From contig NC_083567.1 in assembly GCF_019925205.1 (NCBI RefSeq), forward strand, positions 26,970,001-27,034,000: 64,000 nucleotides of DNA, in the 5' to 3' direction. A program made the position numbers and the translations under genes. This DNA is from Metopolophium dirhodum. Taxonomy: Eukaryota > Arthropoda > Insecta > Hemiptera > Aphididae. The number at the start of each line of letters is the position of its first letter. Position 1 is the first letter of the stretch. A model generated the notes under the pieces. It saw nothing but the letters and a program-made list of their open reading frames with translations, was not told where the DNA came from and did not search any database. This document shows, one piece after another, positions 1-12,439 of the stretch.

Positions 1-2786
1 AATTATTGAAAATTGCCTACCAGGATGGCTGAGTTGCACTTACTGCAGGCTGCAGCTTGTTACACCTAAAAATAGTTGAACAATCATAATTTTTTTAAGA
101 TTTGCGTTTTTTTCGGGTAATGAAGTGCTATAAAAATTAATTTAGTATTAATACCGCTAGAAACATTTCAATACGTTTTCATTAACCGGTTTTGTATTAA
201 TCCGGTATTCACTTGCCGATCACATTAAACGATAAAATTTAAATAAAAAATTATACATATCATCGTCCGAAAACAAAATAAACAATCGATCACGGGTGAA
301 GCTGTGACGAGTCGGCTAGTATTATATAATATAAATCAAACTTTTTTTTTGGAACCCAAAATGAAAATATGCTATAATAAATTAATAATACTAGGTAGTG
401 AATGACTAAAAAATGTTACAGAATATTTTGGTGAAATTTGGGGAATCTAAGATGTACATTTCACCTATGCAAGACACAGAAACTTTAACTTTCAGGTTTT
501 AAATTAATGAGTTGGTATTTCTATTTTACGTTCATAAATAAGAACTCGAGTTTTTCCTGTTGATTTAAAAAATAATATGGGAAGTTTCTAAAGAAATTAG
601 AATAAATGGTAAATAATATTAATTGTGTTTAGTAAATTTAATTAATAGATTAAAAATTATAATAGTACATAACCTATATCTAAAATTGTATATTTTAAAC
701 ACTATATAACCAAGTGTATTTAAAATTAAAAAAAAATTGAATATGCAGTCTTTTCATTGAGTCTTTTTTTTCTATTTTTCTTTGGATTTGTTTTCCGTTC
801 ACCGTTAGTAATGTTGGTATATCAATCATCATTACTTTTACTAGAAATAGTAAAGTATAAAAATGTGGCGCATGGTGGTAGATGCTAGTAGGTACATAAT
901 ATTATATGATAAATACGCAGCGAATTTGTTTGTATAATATACTCAACTTTTAATAAGCATCCGATGTAATAAAATTTAAACGGAAAATTGTAGAAACCTA
1001 TTCACACTATAATATATTTTGTTTATCTAGACAAGTTTTATACCTAGAGTTAATAAATTATCAACACACGGTGTCCTTTTTTAATTATATATATACCTAT
1101 ATATAATATATTATGTGCGTTCGTTATTTGAATTTTCTTTACCCTTTTTTTGTGGAGTGGAATAACTTTTTCACACCAAACAACTTCCATGAACTTTTGA
1201 AATTACACAGACTTTTATCGAAAGATACAAATTATCGTGTTCAACATTGGAGGCAATATATAGAGAGAAAATCGTAGAACATTTAATGTTTTTTTTTCTT
1301 TGTTTTTTCGTTTAACCAATTAATTCGATTTTGAAATAATACAAAATAAACGGTTGTTTTCGAGTACCTAGTAATAATTAATGTATTAGTTAATTTAGAA
1401 AAATACCCAAAGACCGTATACATAAACCTAGTACATCTACTCGGATTCACCCTATCGGATTCGACGTGATTCCATGAGACACATTTCAAAAATAATAAAA
1501 CGAATAAAACGATAACTTTTCAAAAGTGAACAACATAAAAGAAATGTATTATTATGTAGCGAAAATTCAAATATGTAATATAAACTAGTTGACGTCAATC
1601 AAACACTATATTGACGATTATCTCAGATTAAGTTATAATACTTAAGTTATAAAATCAATTCATTATATCGGAGCTTTATTTTGACGACATAAAAAAAATG
1701 AATAACAATAAGGAGAAGAATTAGAAATAAAGACACATGCAGGTGACAAATGGATTAGCCTTACTCAAAACTCTGAAGGTTGTTACTTAAGCATAGCAAA
1801 TCCAGAGTCTCATAATAATATTATAATATAGGGACTTCAGGATTCTGCATGTACGGTGTGTGTACCGTTGACTGAACAAAGTGATTTCTTTAGGTGGTGT
1901 TAATTGTCACGCGATAACTACACAACGGGTAATTATAAATCACGGTGTAAGTGTCTCACAGTTTGATAAATACATAATATAAAAAAAGCTCCTCGACACG
2001 TTATGAAAAATGTATGAATCGTTTATAACAAGTAAACAGAAAAATGTATAAGATGCATCAAACACGTCTTGTTGTATGATATTTTGTTTCATTCCCACCA
2101 ATTAAAATAATTAATTGAGCCTGGAAAATATTGTCTTTTTGTGCAATCAAATATTTGATTAATATAATCATAATAATAAAAATAAATTGCCATTCGTTTG
2201 ATGAATACGGAATTATTTTTTTATTATTATGTATATTATACAGAGTAGCAGTTGTGTAGTATCTATTTCGTATGCTCCTAGCGAGCGAGGAAAGTCATAA
2301 AAATAAATACACTGTATCATATGAATATTTACAACGAGTGCTTAAAATATTGCAGTGAAAGTAGTTTCAATTTTACCAACAAGTTTCAAAACCATTGTAA
2401 GTCGGTACATATACCCACAGGCTACAACACGTGTATAAATGCAAAATGTTTCAAAATATTATAAATTATAGGTAAATTGAAAAATTTTCCTCAGTGGTAA
2501 TATTAATATTTATTTGTCTCGATAAAGAATTCTTTCGAGTTCTATTATTCTAATTCTAACTAATTTTTTTTCTTTCAATAATAGATATTTTGAAACATGC
2601 AACTTTTGCTAATTTAATCACATTTTCCCTTCAAAGATAATTTTTCACCAAAAAAAAAATAAAGCACGTATATCATTGCAATACAAAAATCAACTTCATT
2701 CTGCCTGTGATATACAATCACAAGTTAGTTTATGTATTGTTACGCCACGGTATATTCGAAGAAAATATAGTAACATAAATACTTAC
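1..2786 (-). other. CARP intron, cut by the left window edge
   Basis: This is the intron that follows the donor (GTAAGT on the minus strand) at 2786-2781. The exon that should follow, beginning with the residues after FPAE, was looked for on the minus strand and not found, so it lies left of base 1. The stretch is AT-rich with homopolymer runs. I see no convincing coding segment, RNA gene or transposon end in it. Small ORFs here are chance ORFs. Confidence 0.6.
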
Positions 2787-2978
2787 TTCAGCCGGAAACG
2801 AGTAACCCTGGATTTTATGTTCGGACCCGAGATTGTTATCGGTGCCGAAGTGTATGTAGAACTCTTGGAATTGATAGCGATAAGTCAAAGGACCTTCGGT
2901 GATGTTCAAAACGTATTTCGACTCTTTATCCACTCTGAACACCAAAGACTGTCCAGTGTTTTCGATTGTTCCACTGAC
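2787..2978 (-). CDS. CA10: Carbonic anhydrase-related protein, coding exon 4 (residues 85-148)
   Basis: This exon encodes the central part of an alpha-carbonic-anhydrase fold. It is 192 nt (64 codons, phase 0 at both ends), with acceptor ATACAG before GTCAGTGG and donor GAA|GTAAGT. Readable motifs are VSGTIENTGQSLVFRVDKE, GGP-like EGPLTYRYQF, EFYIHFG and GSEH followed by QGYSFPAE. The order and spacing match insect and vertebrate CARP X/XI. In active alpha-CAs the EFYIHFG segment is QFHFHWG and holds zinc ligands His94 and His96. Here the first ligand is Tyr (residue 125) while the second His (127) remains, so zinc binding and CO2 hydration should be lost. The Glu of GSEH (Glu106 equivalent) is kept. 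The family is secreted and neural, and vertebrate CA10 and CA11 bind neurexins; a similar role here is inferred. The protein continues beyond the window. A 126-codon ORF on the opposite strand is an antisense shadow. Confidence 0.93.
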
Positions 2979-3640
2979 CTGTATTACGTCAAACAGATTT
3001 ATTATAAGGCGAATAACGAACCTAATTATTCAAATAAAATAAAATCAGAAAAATGAAAATTGTTTGACTAAATCTTTTTACATATTTCATAAGCGCATCC
3101 CACCCCTACCATAATATGTTATGATTTTTGAAAAATTAATTTTGAAATATAATAATGCCTGTTGTTATCAGTAGATATATTATTTATTTATACACGTGTG
3201 TGTATGTGTGTGTGTATTACGTGGGTAGGAAAAAAAGTGCCAAAGAGAACAAAATTAATATAGTCGGCTGAGTTATCAAGACGTTATATTATACTTTGAC
3301 ATATTGCTTTCCGTTTCAAAATCCATTTTTCATAAAAAAAAAAAAATAAAATAATAATAATACGCGTAGGTATATCGTATACATCATAAGCCATATTATA
3401 TCTATATGGTTGTAAAGTATATAATATATATATGAAATGTGTACATCTTGAAAATCCTGATTCCAGACAGATTTTATTATTTTTCCGTCAATCCTTACAT
3501 AATATTCAGGAATATATATTTATATATAAAAATAACTCTGCTGAATACGATATTGCTGTTAAATTTAGCGCGGTAGCTACAAAAACACGACGGCTGAACA
3601 AAATAATATATATATTATATACATATGCATTTACTCTCAC
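2979..3640 (-). other. CARP intron between coding exons 3 and 4
   Basis: A 662-bp intron, with donor GTGAGA directly after the codons for DKDK and acceptor ATACAG. It contains a short TG-rich microsatellite at about 3193-3217 and A-rich runs near 3337-3360. It is by far the shortest intron in the visible part of the gene. No other feature is seen. Confidence 0.85.
3193..3217. repeat. (TG)n microsatellite, interrupted
   Basis: A run of TG dinucleotides broken by single TA steps, inside the short CARP intron. It is probably length-variable. No function is indicated. Confidence 0.8.
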
Positions 3641-3777
3641 TTTGTCTTTATCGATGTGAAGATTTTTCAAAAATGGATCGAACAGCAGTTTATCCGGATC
3701 AATGTCGATCGGAGATTGTCGTTTGCCAATCGAGCATAACTTCCACAGCGGGTTCAATACGCCCCAATATTTTGGCC
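3641..3777 (-). CDS. CA10: Carbonic anhydrase-related protein, coding exon 3 (residues 39-84)
   Basis: A 137-nt exon that completes a split Gly codon (phase 1) and ends in phase 0. The acceptor is TTTCAG|GGCC and the donor is GACAAA|GTGAGA. It encodes GPKYWGVLNPLWKLC, then SIGKRQSPIDIDPDKLLFDP, then FLKNLHIDKDK. The signature GKRQSPIDI is the conserved N-terminal segment of alpha-carbonic anhydrases (S-Q-S-P-I-x-I in active enzymes). The LFDP and LHIDK pieces are CARP-type and read straight into VSGT of the next exon. The segment forms the N-terminal part of the CA fold near the active-site rim. The Trp-rich start (YWG) matches the WG motif seen in nearly all alpha-CAs. Identification is by recognised motifs, not by a database search. 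Confidence 0.95.
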
Positions 3778-6708
3778 CTGAAATAATACATTATTTATAA
3801 GTATACACAGACTATATTCGATATAAATGTGGTATTCTATATAGTGACACCCCGTACAGCTAAGGGTAGTCCACCTCAAAATTAATTATACGACTATACA
3901 ATATCAGATTATAGTTTCCGACGTTTTAAGTGTAACTTGTAAGTTTGCGCGAGTATAATATATAGTATCTTGTTTCATAATCGTAATTGCACATTCATAT
4001 AGACATATAGTAACATAATTACATTTTTTAAATCATTTGATAATTTATATTTAAAAATATACTGTATATATTATTAAGTTTAAATACTTTTGTATTATAT
4101 TATTTTACAAAATATTTTACGCTTTGTATACTTTGTATTATGTATAATATGTACCTAATATCTAGTTGTTATAAAAACGAATACTAAACTTTAGCTCAGT
4201 TGACACCCCTGCAACCACAACCAACTCACCAACAACTATTCTATTACGTTGTTTCAGAACTGTACTTGTATTCTTAAGAGCATCAGTGTTTTTAAATCTA
4301 AAATCTACAGACTTGGTAAACATTTTATTAACTAACAACGTTAAACAAAATATTAGTATAAAATGGACTGTACTTTTAATATTTCAGGTAATTTATCAAA
4401 ATAATAATAATATAAATATATAATAAAGTAAGACTGATTGTTTTGTTTTAAATATTTACGAAAAAAAATCACATTAATTTTCATAAAATAATTTATATAA
4501 TATACTCTTATAATATTGTATACTATGTAGGTAAGTAAAATGAAAAAAAAATGCTATACTCGCGTCTCTTAACTTCCACCGAAAACCCATTTCCGTGTCA
4601 GTGAAACAAAAGCTTAACATAGTTATTTTGAAATTACGCGTCAACATTAATTCACGTTTATTTATATTGTTCTCCTTTGTGTAAAGTCTAATATGACGAA
4701 ACATGATCTACTGTTCATTAAAGTTCATTGGTGATACTCTCAATATAATATTAAATAAGCAATACGATATTACTCAAAGAAATTTCAGTCATTATTCACA
4801 CAATAGTTTCCTCTAATAATAATACGATAGAATTTTTTTCTAAAATAAAACAAAAGTTAATAGATTGTATAAACCAATTTTATCTAATATTTCAATTAAT
4901 ATTGAACATCCACGGTATAAAATTATTATTTATTATCACTACTTGTTACTAGATATTTAATGATAACTAAGTTTGTTTAAACGTGGGCAAACACCAATTA
5001 TTATAGGAGACATGAATAATACTAGTAAAACTTCAATCGAGAAAGATTGAATTTTATAAAAAATTATTATTTAAAAAATGTATTACAATATTTATAAATG
5101 ATGGTTACGTTGTCTTGAAGTTTGGAACTTGAGTAGAAAAGCCACCCAGTAATCAGTATCAATCCTCGTGCATTTAAACCTCACTAAGTAAAATGAATAC
5201 GTTTATTTTCGATTTGGGGTGGATGTATGAATTTGTGGTTTTTAGTTTTTACAATGATGTGTGTGTGTGTTTTTATGACGTGTGTCTAAAGACAATTTTT
5301 ATAAAAGAAAAATATGTTCAACTTGGAAAGTGCAATTTTTTAGTAGAAATACGTTGCTATTTTTGGGTCATAAAAATAAGTAAAATATCTACATTTCGTA
5401 GTACTTTTAAAAATAATTAGGATACGCAAAATACTGCTTGCAATGGCCATTATAGAATTAAAAGAACCATATGTATGTTAATAGATTTATTGAAGCAATG
5501 CATTAATAAATCCAGTGACCATAGTATAACCAAACATGTGACTTTGATTCGTCATTATATTTTTATTAGTTATCTTCTAAATAATTAATTAATTAATGGT
5601 TTATAGAACCATTATAGTATAAGTAAAAAAAATCAGTTTCAGAACGTTTAGACTACCTATTATGTCACTGCTCTTACACTTCTACCACGTAAATTAATAA
5701 TAACGTATTCGTTGACAATCACAATTTTACAATACTGTACATTTCGTATTGGAGTTTTTACTATTTTACTAAGTAAATAAACTCTTTATTGTAAAAATAA
5801 CAGACAGTTTGACTGCAATTGTAGTTTAAATCCCTAAGTTAATAATTATATTTCGATGGCCTTATGACTTATGAGCGACCATTTTCTCATCATAAATAAT
5901 GTGCCACAAGCAATTATATGCCTGATCAAAACTAAAGTCGTTTTATTTTAAGTACAATTATTTTTTTTTTTCAATGGTTTTCACTTCAAGTTATAAACGC
6001 GTTCAGCACTAAATGTGTTTACGAAAATTGTTTTATAGCTAATATAAAGAGAAATGGTAATAACAACTTTGCGAATAAAATGAAAACTCTGAGTATTACA
6101 CAAAATAAATTAAATACAGTTGGCGCTGGACTGTTACAATTTAAATAATAAATGATCATCGGTTATGTTCTGTCTAAAAATATTGTATAAAAATTAAAAA
6201 CTTATCTATTCGTAATTATATATCAAGACAACGTTTAAGAAAAAAAAAATTTATACCTACTTTACAAATTTTTCATTTTTTTGCTTTTCTTCGATCATTA
6301 ATTATACTTTTAATTTCATACTCGTGAAATAATATTTTCCTGAGTACTTCGATAGTTTGTTACAATATAAAAATCAAATTTCAAACGAGTTTTCGATTTA
6401 TAAGTATTTTAATTGTAAAGCTTATATGAGCGGTATTATAGTGGTCCAACATTGTGTAGAGTACCTCAGTGATATATTGGCCATCTATCAAATATTTTTT
6501 TTTTTCAAAAATGACATAAAAATATGTAAAAAAAATACTTTTAAAAGAGTAAACATTTTTGAAAAATTAAGTGTAGACACTTAAACATAATATCCTTTGT
6601 TTATTTGTTTAGTAATACACCTTCTGGTAAAGGAGGACGACAATGTCCAACGTTAAAAAACTGTATACCGACCGCGGGCATTTATAGAACCACATGAATA
6701 AGATGACG

Positions 6709-6727
6709 ATAATAATAATAATAATAA
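6709..6727. repeat. (ATA)n microsatellite
   Basis: An uninterrupted run of ATA triplets at the edge of a CpG-rich island. Confidence 0.8.
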
Positions 6728-6913
6728 AATGTTGTACGCGAGGGCAATCTGACGATTCGGAAAAATCTTGAGTTTGATCGTCGGTGCACTATCAGTGCTG
6801 CAGTAAATCGCCGTGCGGTCGTGAACGTGACGTACGACGAACCCTCGGCACCGTGAAATTGAATTGGTCCGTTTGTGTATAATCTATACACATATACTTA
6901 AATATATCACACA

Positions 6914-6937
6914 CGTACACACACACACACACACACC
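6914..6937. repeat. (CA)n microsatellite
   Basis: A CA dinucleotide run inside the CpG-rich island. Confidence 0.85.
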
Positions 6938-7984
6938 AGCTCGTCACGTCAAACCTATCCGCGTCCGCTTGCAGCACGCTGGCGTCGGCGATGCGACTAT
7001 ATATATATATACACGCGTGTAACCCACCTGCTCTCCCACCTGCGTCTCCTACAGTTTCGTCGTGCTCTCTCGCACCCACCGTCTCGAACCCCACTCACAC
7101 GACTTGCATAAATATATTATAATATGTTCAAATACAGCAGCCGTTCGTTCGAAGGGTTAAACGCATATAATAATACAGAGTGCGTGTTCCGGACGCGGGC
7201 TCGTGACGACCTTCCGATTCACAGCGTGCCGCCGAAGACTGACTTCCAAGCCCACCGGCCCGATTGAATCACAGTCACCGGTACACCCCCCGTGCCACGA
7301 TAACCGTTGCGCCACGTTACGAGTTTACGACTAACACAATATAGTAATATATCGACGCACGGAGTCAGTAGGGGGTGCAGACTGTATCAGTTTTTGTTTT
7401 CTATTATGGTCATTTTATTCGCTGTTGTTTAGCGACCTCGACTTCTTGCGGTGACCCGGAAACGTCGTCTTTGGTTACCGTGGTGTAGATGGTAAACTGT
7501 CGAATCTTTTACAATTATGACTGACGATAAGACTTTTACGTATACTATACAATATAAAAGCTAAACACCAATACCATGAAATTCAACCCTTACCACTATT
7601 TCTTTTTTCCTTTAATCATAATATTATTATGCTTATTCTAATTCTGATTTTTGACATTCTTAAGTATATTATACTTAAATATAATACCTTATTTTCAATT
7701 ACTTTGATTGTTTTACACCATTTAACGAGTTACCCGTGGTGAAACAAAGATATTTTTTCAAACAAAAACCACCCGTTATTACTTGTTATGATTGTAATTT
7801 ATTAAACTGATGATTCTTATCAATATATTTGTCGCGTCTATAAATTAAAATCTTTACGGTTATTTTCCAAGTACTTCAACTTTACGTAAGTACCAAAGGT
7901 AATAATTCATGATAACAGTTTTAGAAAATATAAGGGCTATGATAATTAGAAAATTATAATATGTAAACATTGTTTGAATATAAG

Positions 7985-8255
7985 AAGTACTTGACTAAAT
8001 ATTACATATATTGTATATGCTATGTAAAATCATTATTAATTACTATTATCCTTAGTACACAAAGTTTAATAACTCAGAAACTACTCGTTCAAATTCGATT
8101 TAGATAGATCAAAAATTACAAACAGAAAATACGTGATTACCATATATCAACAGAATAAAAAAAGCATTTGAAAAATGAAAACATTGTATCGTCACAGGAC
8201 ACTCCTTTGACAGTAAACAAAGTCTAAGTATTTGATAATAACATAATCCTTAAAG
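7985..8255. repeat. Dispersed repeat, copy 1 (second copy at about 13868-14128)
   Basis: The two copies share collinear blocks: an ATATTACA...TATATT block, CTATGTAAAA followed by CATTAT, ACTATTATCCTT, a CACTCCTT block, and TCTAAGTATTTGA near the end. They are diverged and no terminal repeats are evident, so the class is unknown. The shared order of blocks over roughly 270 bp argues against chance similarity of AT-rich DNA. Confidence 0.55.
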
Positions 8256-8364
8256 GTATTTAAAACTTCCATACTATAAATGCATTAAACGGATAAAAAA
8301 ACGAGGTTAGAACTTGATTAATAATATTTGGTAAATAATCTTTTATTTATATTATATATAATTA

Positions 8365-9108
8365 TATATATAATAGCTGAATATCCCAGTTTCACCCGTT
8401 TATAGTTTTTTTTGTGATAGATCATATATAATATAGTATTTACGCTAGTATAATAATATAATATGTGTATCTTAGTTTGAGTGTATCTCATTTTTAGTGT
8501 ACTGCAGTTCTGCACGGGAAAATCGACGTCAGGATACCTGGCTTTGTGAAACAATTCGACATGAATGGGCAACACCCAGGCGCAAATTGGATTAAGATTG
8601 ATATATTTTTTAACATTGTTTCAACTAAACAATCACTCTCTCAACTTTTCTGACATCTCTAAAAACAATCTCTGAGATTTTCGTCAAATTCAATTGAGTA
8701 GTTTTTGAGTATAATAAGCTACACACATACATTTGTTTTCAAGTTTATTTATTCATAACCATAAGCATGACAATTTCTTGCATGATTGTATCTGATCTGC
8801 CGAGTAATCAATGGCAACCATTTATATACAAAACAAAAATAACAATACTAATTTCTACTATTACTATTACAATACACAACCAATGGCAACCATTTACAAA
8901 CAAAAAAAAGTTTCGATTTCCACCTCGAATCTCAATTTTCCTGTTTGACCACCTCTTTAAAATGCGAATATTGGGAAATCCTTTCTTATTGCACATAATC
9001 TAGATCATTAGGGGAACCACTATTCCAAATGTCAAATTCGTACGTTTTGTAGTTATTGAGATGTTGCGATGAATGAGTGAGCGAGTGGTATTTGGCTTAT
9101 ATATATAG
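8365..9108 (+). mobile_element. Dispersed element with TATATATATAGATT end, non-autonomous
   Basis: It starts at TAGCTGAATATCCCAG after a TATATATA run and ends in TTATATATATAGATT. Near the 3' end it has the block 'CCAAATGTCAAATTCG...TTGAGATGTTGCGATGAATG', which has the form of the conserved 3' region of a widespread insect repeat type (TTTCATCGCAATCGG...). The segment CAATGGCAACCATTTA occurs twice (8808 and 8881), an internal duplication, and recurs at about 60535 in a second element. The class (RTE-like LINE tail versus Helentron-like) is not settled from sequence alone. The minus-strand ORF 8318-8575 inside it has no recognised domain. Confidence 0.55.
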
Positions 9109-10909
9109 ATTAAACGTAAATGTATGTATGTGTGTATTTAACTCCCCTTTGAAGTTCTGTGTAAGCCCTACCGTGGTGGGTGAAATTGTTTAGACTTGAA
9201 AGGTATACGAATACCAAGAACGAGGGTGTGTGAAAATTATTTTTGTTTCTTTGGACCAAATGTTAAGTCTACGTCACTGTGTCCACGCACGTATCTGGTT
9301 AAAATGTCTTCGAATTCGACTGATATAATACGGTAAAATTGTATTAAAAGGGTTTATTTGGGAAACGGTGGAGTGGATAACGATGATGGACACATGCTAC
9401 GCAATGTGAATCGTTCTGGTACGAACGATTCGAAACGATCTTTGTACGTCGAAATGTATGTGAATCGACCATTTGGAAATTATTATTACTATGTACTGTG
9501 GTTGGTATGCAGCAGATTTGTTTGATATTCAAACAGACGGTCTATATTATTGCGTTATACTATGTCTGAGTTCGTACCGTATTCAAAAACTAAACGAATA
9601 TTCTACAATATAACGTCGGCTTAAAAACACAATTGAACGTTAAAATGTTGAGTGACCCCTACGCCAAATTCCAGACGAGAAAAGTATACAAACGATGATA
9701 TAAACTTGAATAGAAGACAATATCACAGCAGCTGCTACCAGCATAAACACTAATTTACGGTGTTCATTAATTTGGAATAGGTATTAATTAGGGAGCAAAA
9801 ATTTAAAATTAAATACACTTTTAATGCTGTTTCATTTTTTTGATATACTTACAACAAATTAATAAATTAACTTAAAATAAAGCCCACAAAATACTTTTGC
9901 AAAATTTCATAGGTACGCTCGTGTTATATACTTATTATCATATCATTATTTAAACAGTGATTTATCAATACAATTTAACGATTTACGGGGAAAACGTGTA
10001 GCAAATCAATTCTACAATGAATTACATTTAAAAATTTACGATATTTTTTTTTATTATTATTTATTATTAAGCCACAACAACAAAGATTATTGGCTGATGT
10101 TAAATTTAATTTACGATATTATTGTTGTCCATGTTGTGTCGTGTTCTGTTTATTTGATACGTATAGTTAACAAAACGTTAGCTACAAGTTTAAGTGAACA
10201 TATTCAACTCGACTTATTGTCTCCACAGAGTTGTGTAATCCGGTTGAATTTGTTTAGAACAATCATTTTTAATTAAAATGTTTATATTTGAATATAAATA
10301 AAAAGGTAGTAATATATAAAGTAATAATAATAGTAAGTACTGTCAATGTAATAAGACAGATATTGAATTTATTTCAAATTAAAACAATGTTGTCGAATGT
10401 TGACCCTCTTGTACATATTAACTACAATAATATTACCTATATACTATATTACGTACTAAGACAGTGTGTTAGGAAAAAACAAAATTTGTCACACGATTCT
10501 CGGGTATAGAGCTAACCGTAGAGCTAGTATAACATAAATTGTACTATAAAATACGATTTTTAGAACATCTGAAAATAACACTACGAGTCACTCGATTTTT
10601 GACTGTAACCGTGCAAAACGCAATAAGTGCGAAGAGACACGTCATCACAACGAAACTTACTGTGATTATCATTGACTGCAAAGTACTAACTACATTTTGT
10701 ATATAATTGCGTGTTGCCAAGTAGTGCTAACCATGCTAAAAATGATGATATATGTATACGTAGGTACGGACGTTCGGTAGTTGGTACGTCGGTACATATC
10801 CCGTATTACCGTATACCGCAAACCGAGTATGCACGACTACTCTGTTACAAATAAATCTGTTGTCGGAGCTAGCTGATAATATTATTTCTACAATTGATGT
10901 AGAGTTTTA

Positions 10910-11154
10910 AGCCGGGTTCACACTCCACTATGTCGTGTGATTTCGTATATTTATGTTTGTACCAAAATGCAATACCAATGATATGAATATTGTACCTGAT
11001 GATAACATAATATTATTTTATTTTAGTTATCACTTTTCCGCACATAAATGTAACCACACGGGGAAAAGTTGAATATATTCAATTATGCGGTATCGTTTGT
11101 TAACTGTGGTAACCTTGATTATTTCACACGTCACGGTGTAGTGTGAACCCGGCT
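10910..11154. mobile_element. MITE with AGCCGGGTTCACACT inverted ends, Harbinger-like
   Basis: The left end AGCCGGGTTCACACT is mirrored exactly at the right end (AGTGTGAACCCGGCT). The similarity continues inward with a few mismatches (CACTATGTCGTGTGA against CACCGTGACGTGTGA), giving terminal inverted repeats of about 35 bp. The element is 245 bp and is flanked by TTA on both sides (10907-10909 and 11155-11157), as expected for a PIF/Harbinger-type target duplication. It has no coding capacity. The superfamily rests on the 3-bp duplication and is tentative; the inverted-repeat element itself is clear. Confidence 0.8.
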
Positions 11155-12439
11155 TTACTGTAAAATGACGGACATAATGTACAGACGAAATCGAGCTAAA
11201 TGGACTTAAGATCGGCGTCACGTTAACCATCATCACCGTTTTTGGCCGCGATTCTTTGCGTTACGTAAATTATATTATAATATGGTTCGACGAGCGATGA
11301 AACCGTTTAAAATTTCAAATAACAAAAACGACAAAATACTGGCGATCTGATGTGATAAGTGCATTAAAAATATATAAATAAAAAATAATGTCAAGCCGAA
11401 ACATTTATGTTGTCAGAATGTTACGTTTTGGTTTTTTTTCCATTATTATTTTATTTTATTCTGAACATTATCCACCCGGTGGAACATTATAACGACCGTT
11501 CTCCCGTAACTCGTTATAAAAGCTGCCACCGTGGAATTTCGTATAGTGAATATTGCTCAGAAAATATTTGTATTTACGATGTATACATCCCGACGCGTTT
11601 CGACTTATATGGCTCGAAGAATAACAATATAATGCGGCGGTTATTTTGTTTATATACTTTTTTATATATTCTTCCGCCGAGGCGAGTAAAACGCGTTTGG
11701 TCCGGTTTGAAAAAATCATATTGAAAAGACTCGACCACACCGCACCAATTGTTAATTTTATACGGCAAAATTATGAAATTGTTATTTTTATAACATTCAG
11801 TAATTTTTTACTCTTATACCATATTATATTAGTGCAGTAACGTACAAGTGCAAAATTATTTTATAACAATTAAAAAAAAAAAAAAACATAGTTATGTGGC
11901 AGGTATAGATTTAGTGGGCTGGTAGTAGGCATAGAGCGCTAATTGTAGAGACGCTTCAGTCCATAGTTGTACCAAATATACAACATGGCGTGGCTACAAC
12001 AGTACACACAATTTGGCGAAATACTAGAGCGTGATAGAAATTTACGGTAACGTAGCAAAAATCTAGGAAAAATATATTTAAAATTTAAATACAGAATAAC
12101 TTCATTTAATATACGAAGTGGTAACAATGCACCGTATTTGTAGTCTCTCCGTCAGTCAATAAACAAAACAAATAAGTATTTAATATTCATATTACATATA
12201 TTATTATATTATAGATAGGTACATGTATTACGACTTAACCATGATTTAACGTAGATTTATCAAACATAATACCTATACTCCATTATGCACCACGCGCATT
12301 TGTGTCGTTATACCTACATCTATGCAAATATAAAGTAAATTTTTAAAAAAAATCGTCGTAAAGACGTATGAAATATTTAAACTGTCGATAATATCCTTAC
12401 AAGGAGCCCGTGAATAATAAATATGTACAAGTGATTCAT

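Larger units (their letters stand above)
6640..7500. other. CpG-rich island within an AT-rich intron
   Basis: This stretch is visibly richer in G+C and in CpG dinucleotides than its flanks. It carries a (CA)n run at about 6918-6937 and a TATATATATATA run at about 6998-7011. Overlapping ORFs on both strands (for example 6682-6891 and 6792-7094, minus) show no recognisable domain and are explained by fewer stop codons in GC-richer DNA. It could be an intronic enhancer or an unannotated promoter. No initiator at the right distance from the TATA run was found. Confidence 0.35.

Noticed and set aside
1..2700. Search for the next CARP exon
   Set aside because: No minus-strand segment continuing the CA domain after FPAE with an acceptor was found; the exon is outside the window.
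2676..3056. 126-codon plus-strand ORF, the longest in the window
   Set aside because: It lies antisense over CARP exon 4 and owes its openness to the coding bias of the other strand.
8318..8575. 85-codon minus-strand ORF (LPIHVELFHKARYPD...)
   Set aside because: It lies inside a non-autonomous dispersed element, and its second half is low-complexity Tyr/Ile. It has no known domain.
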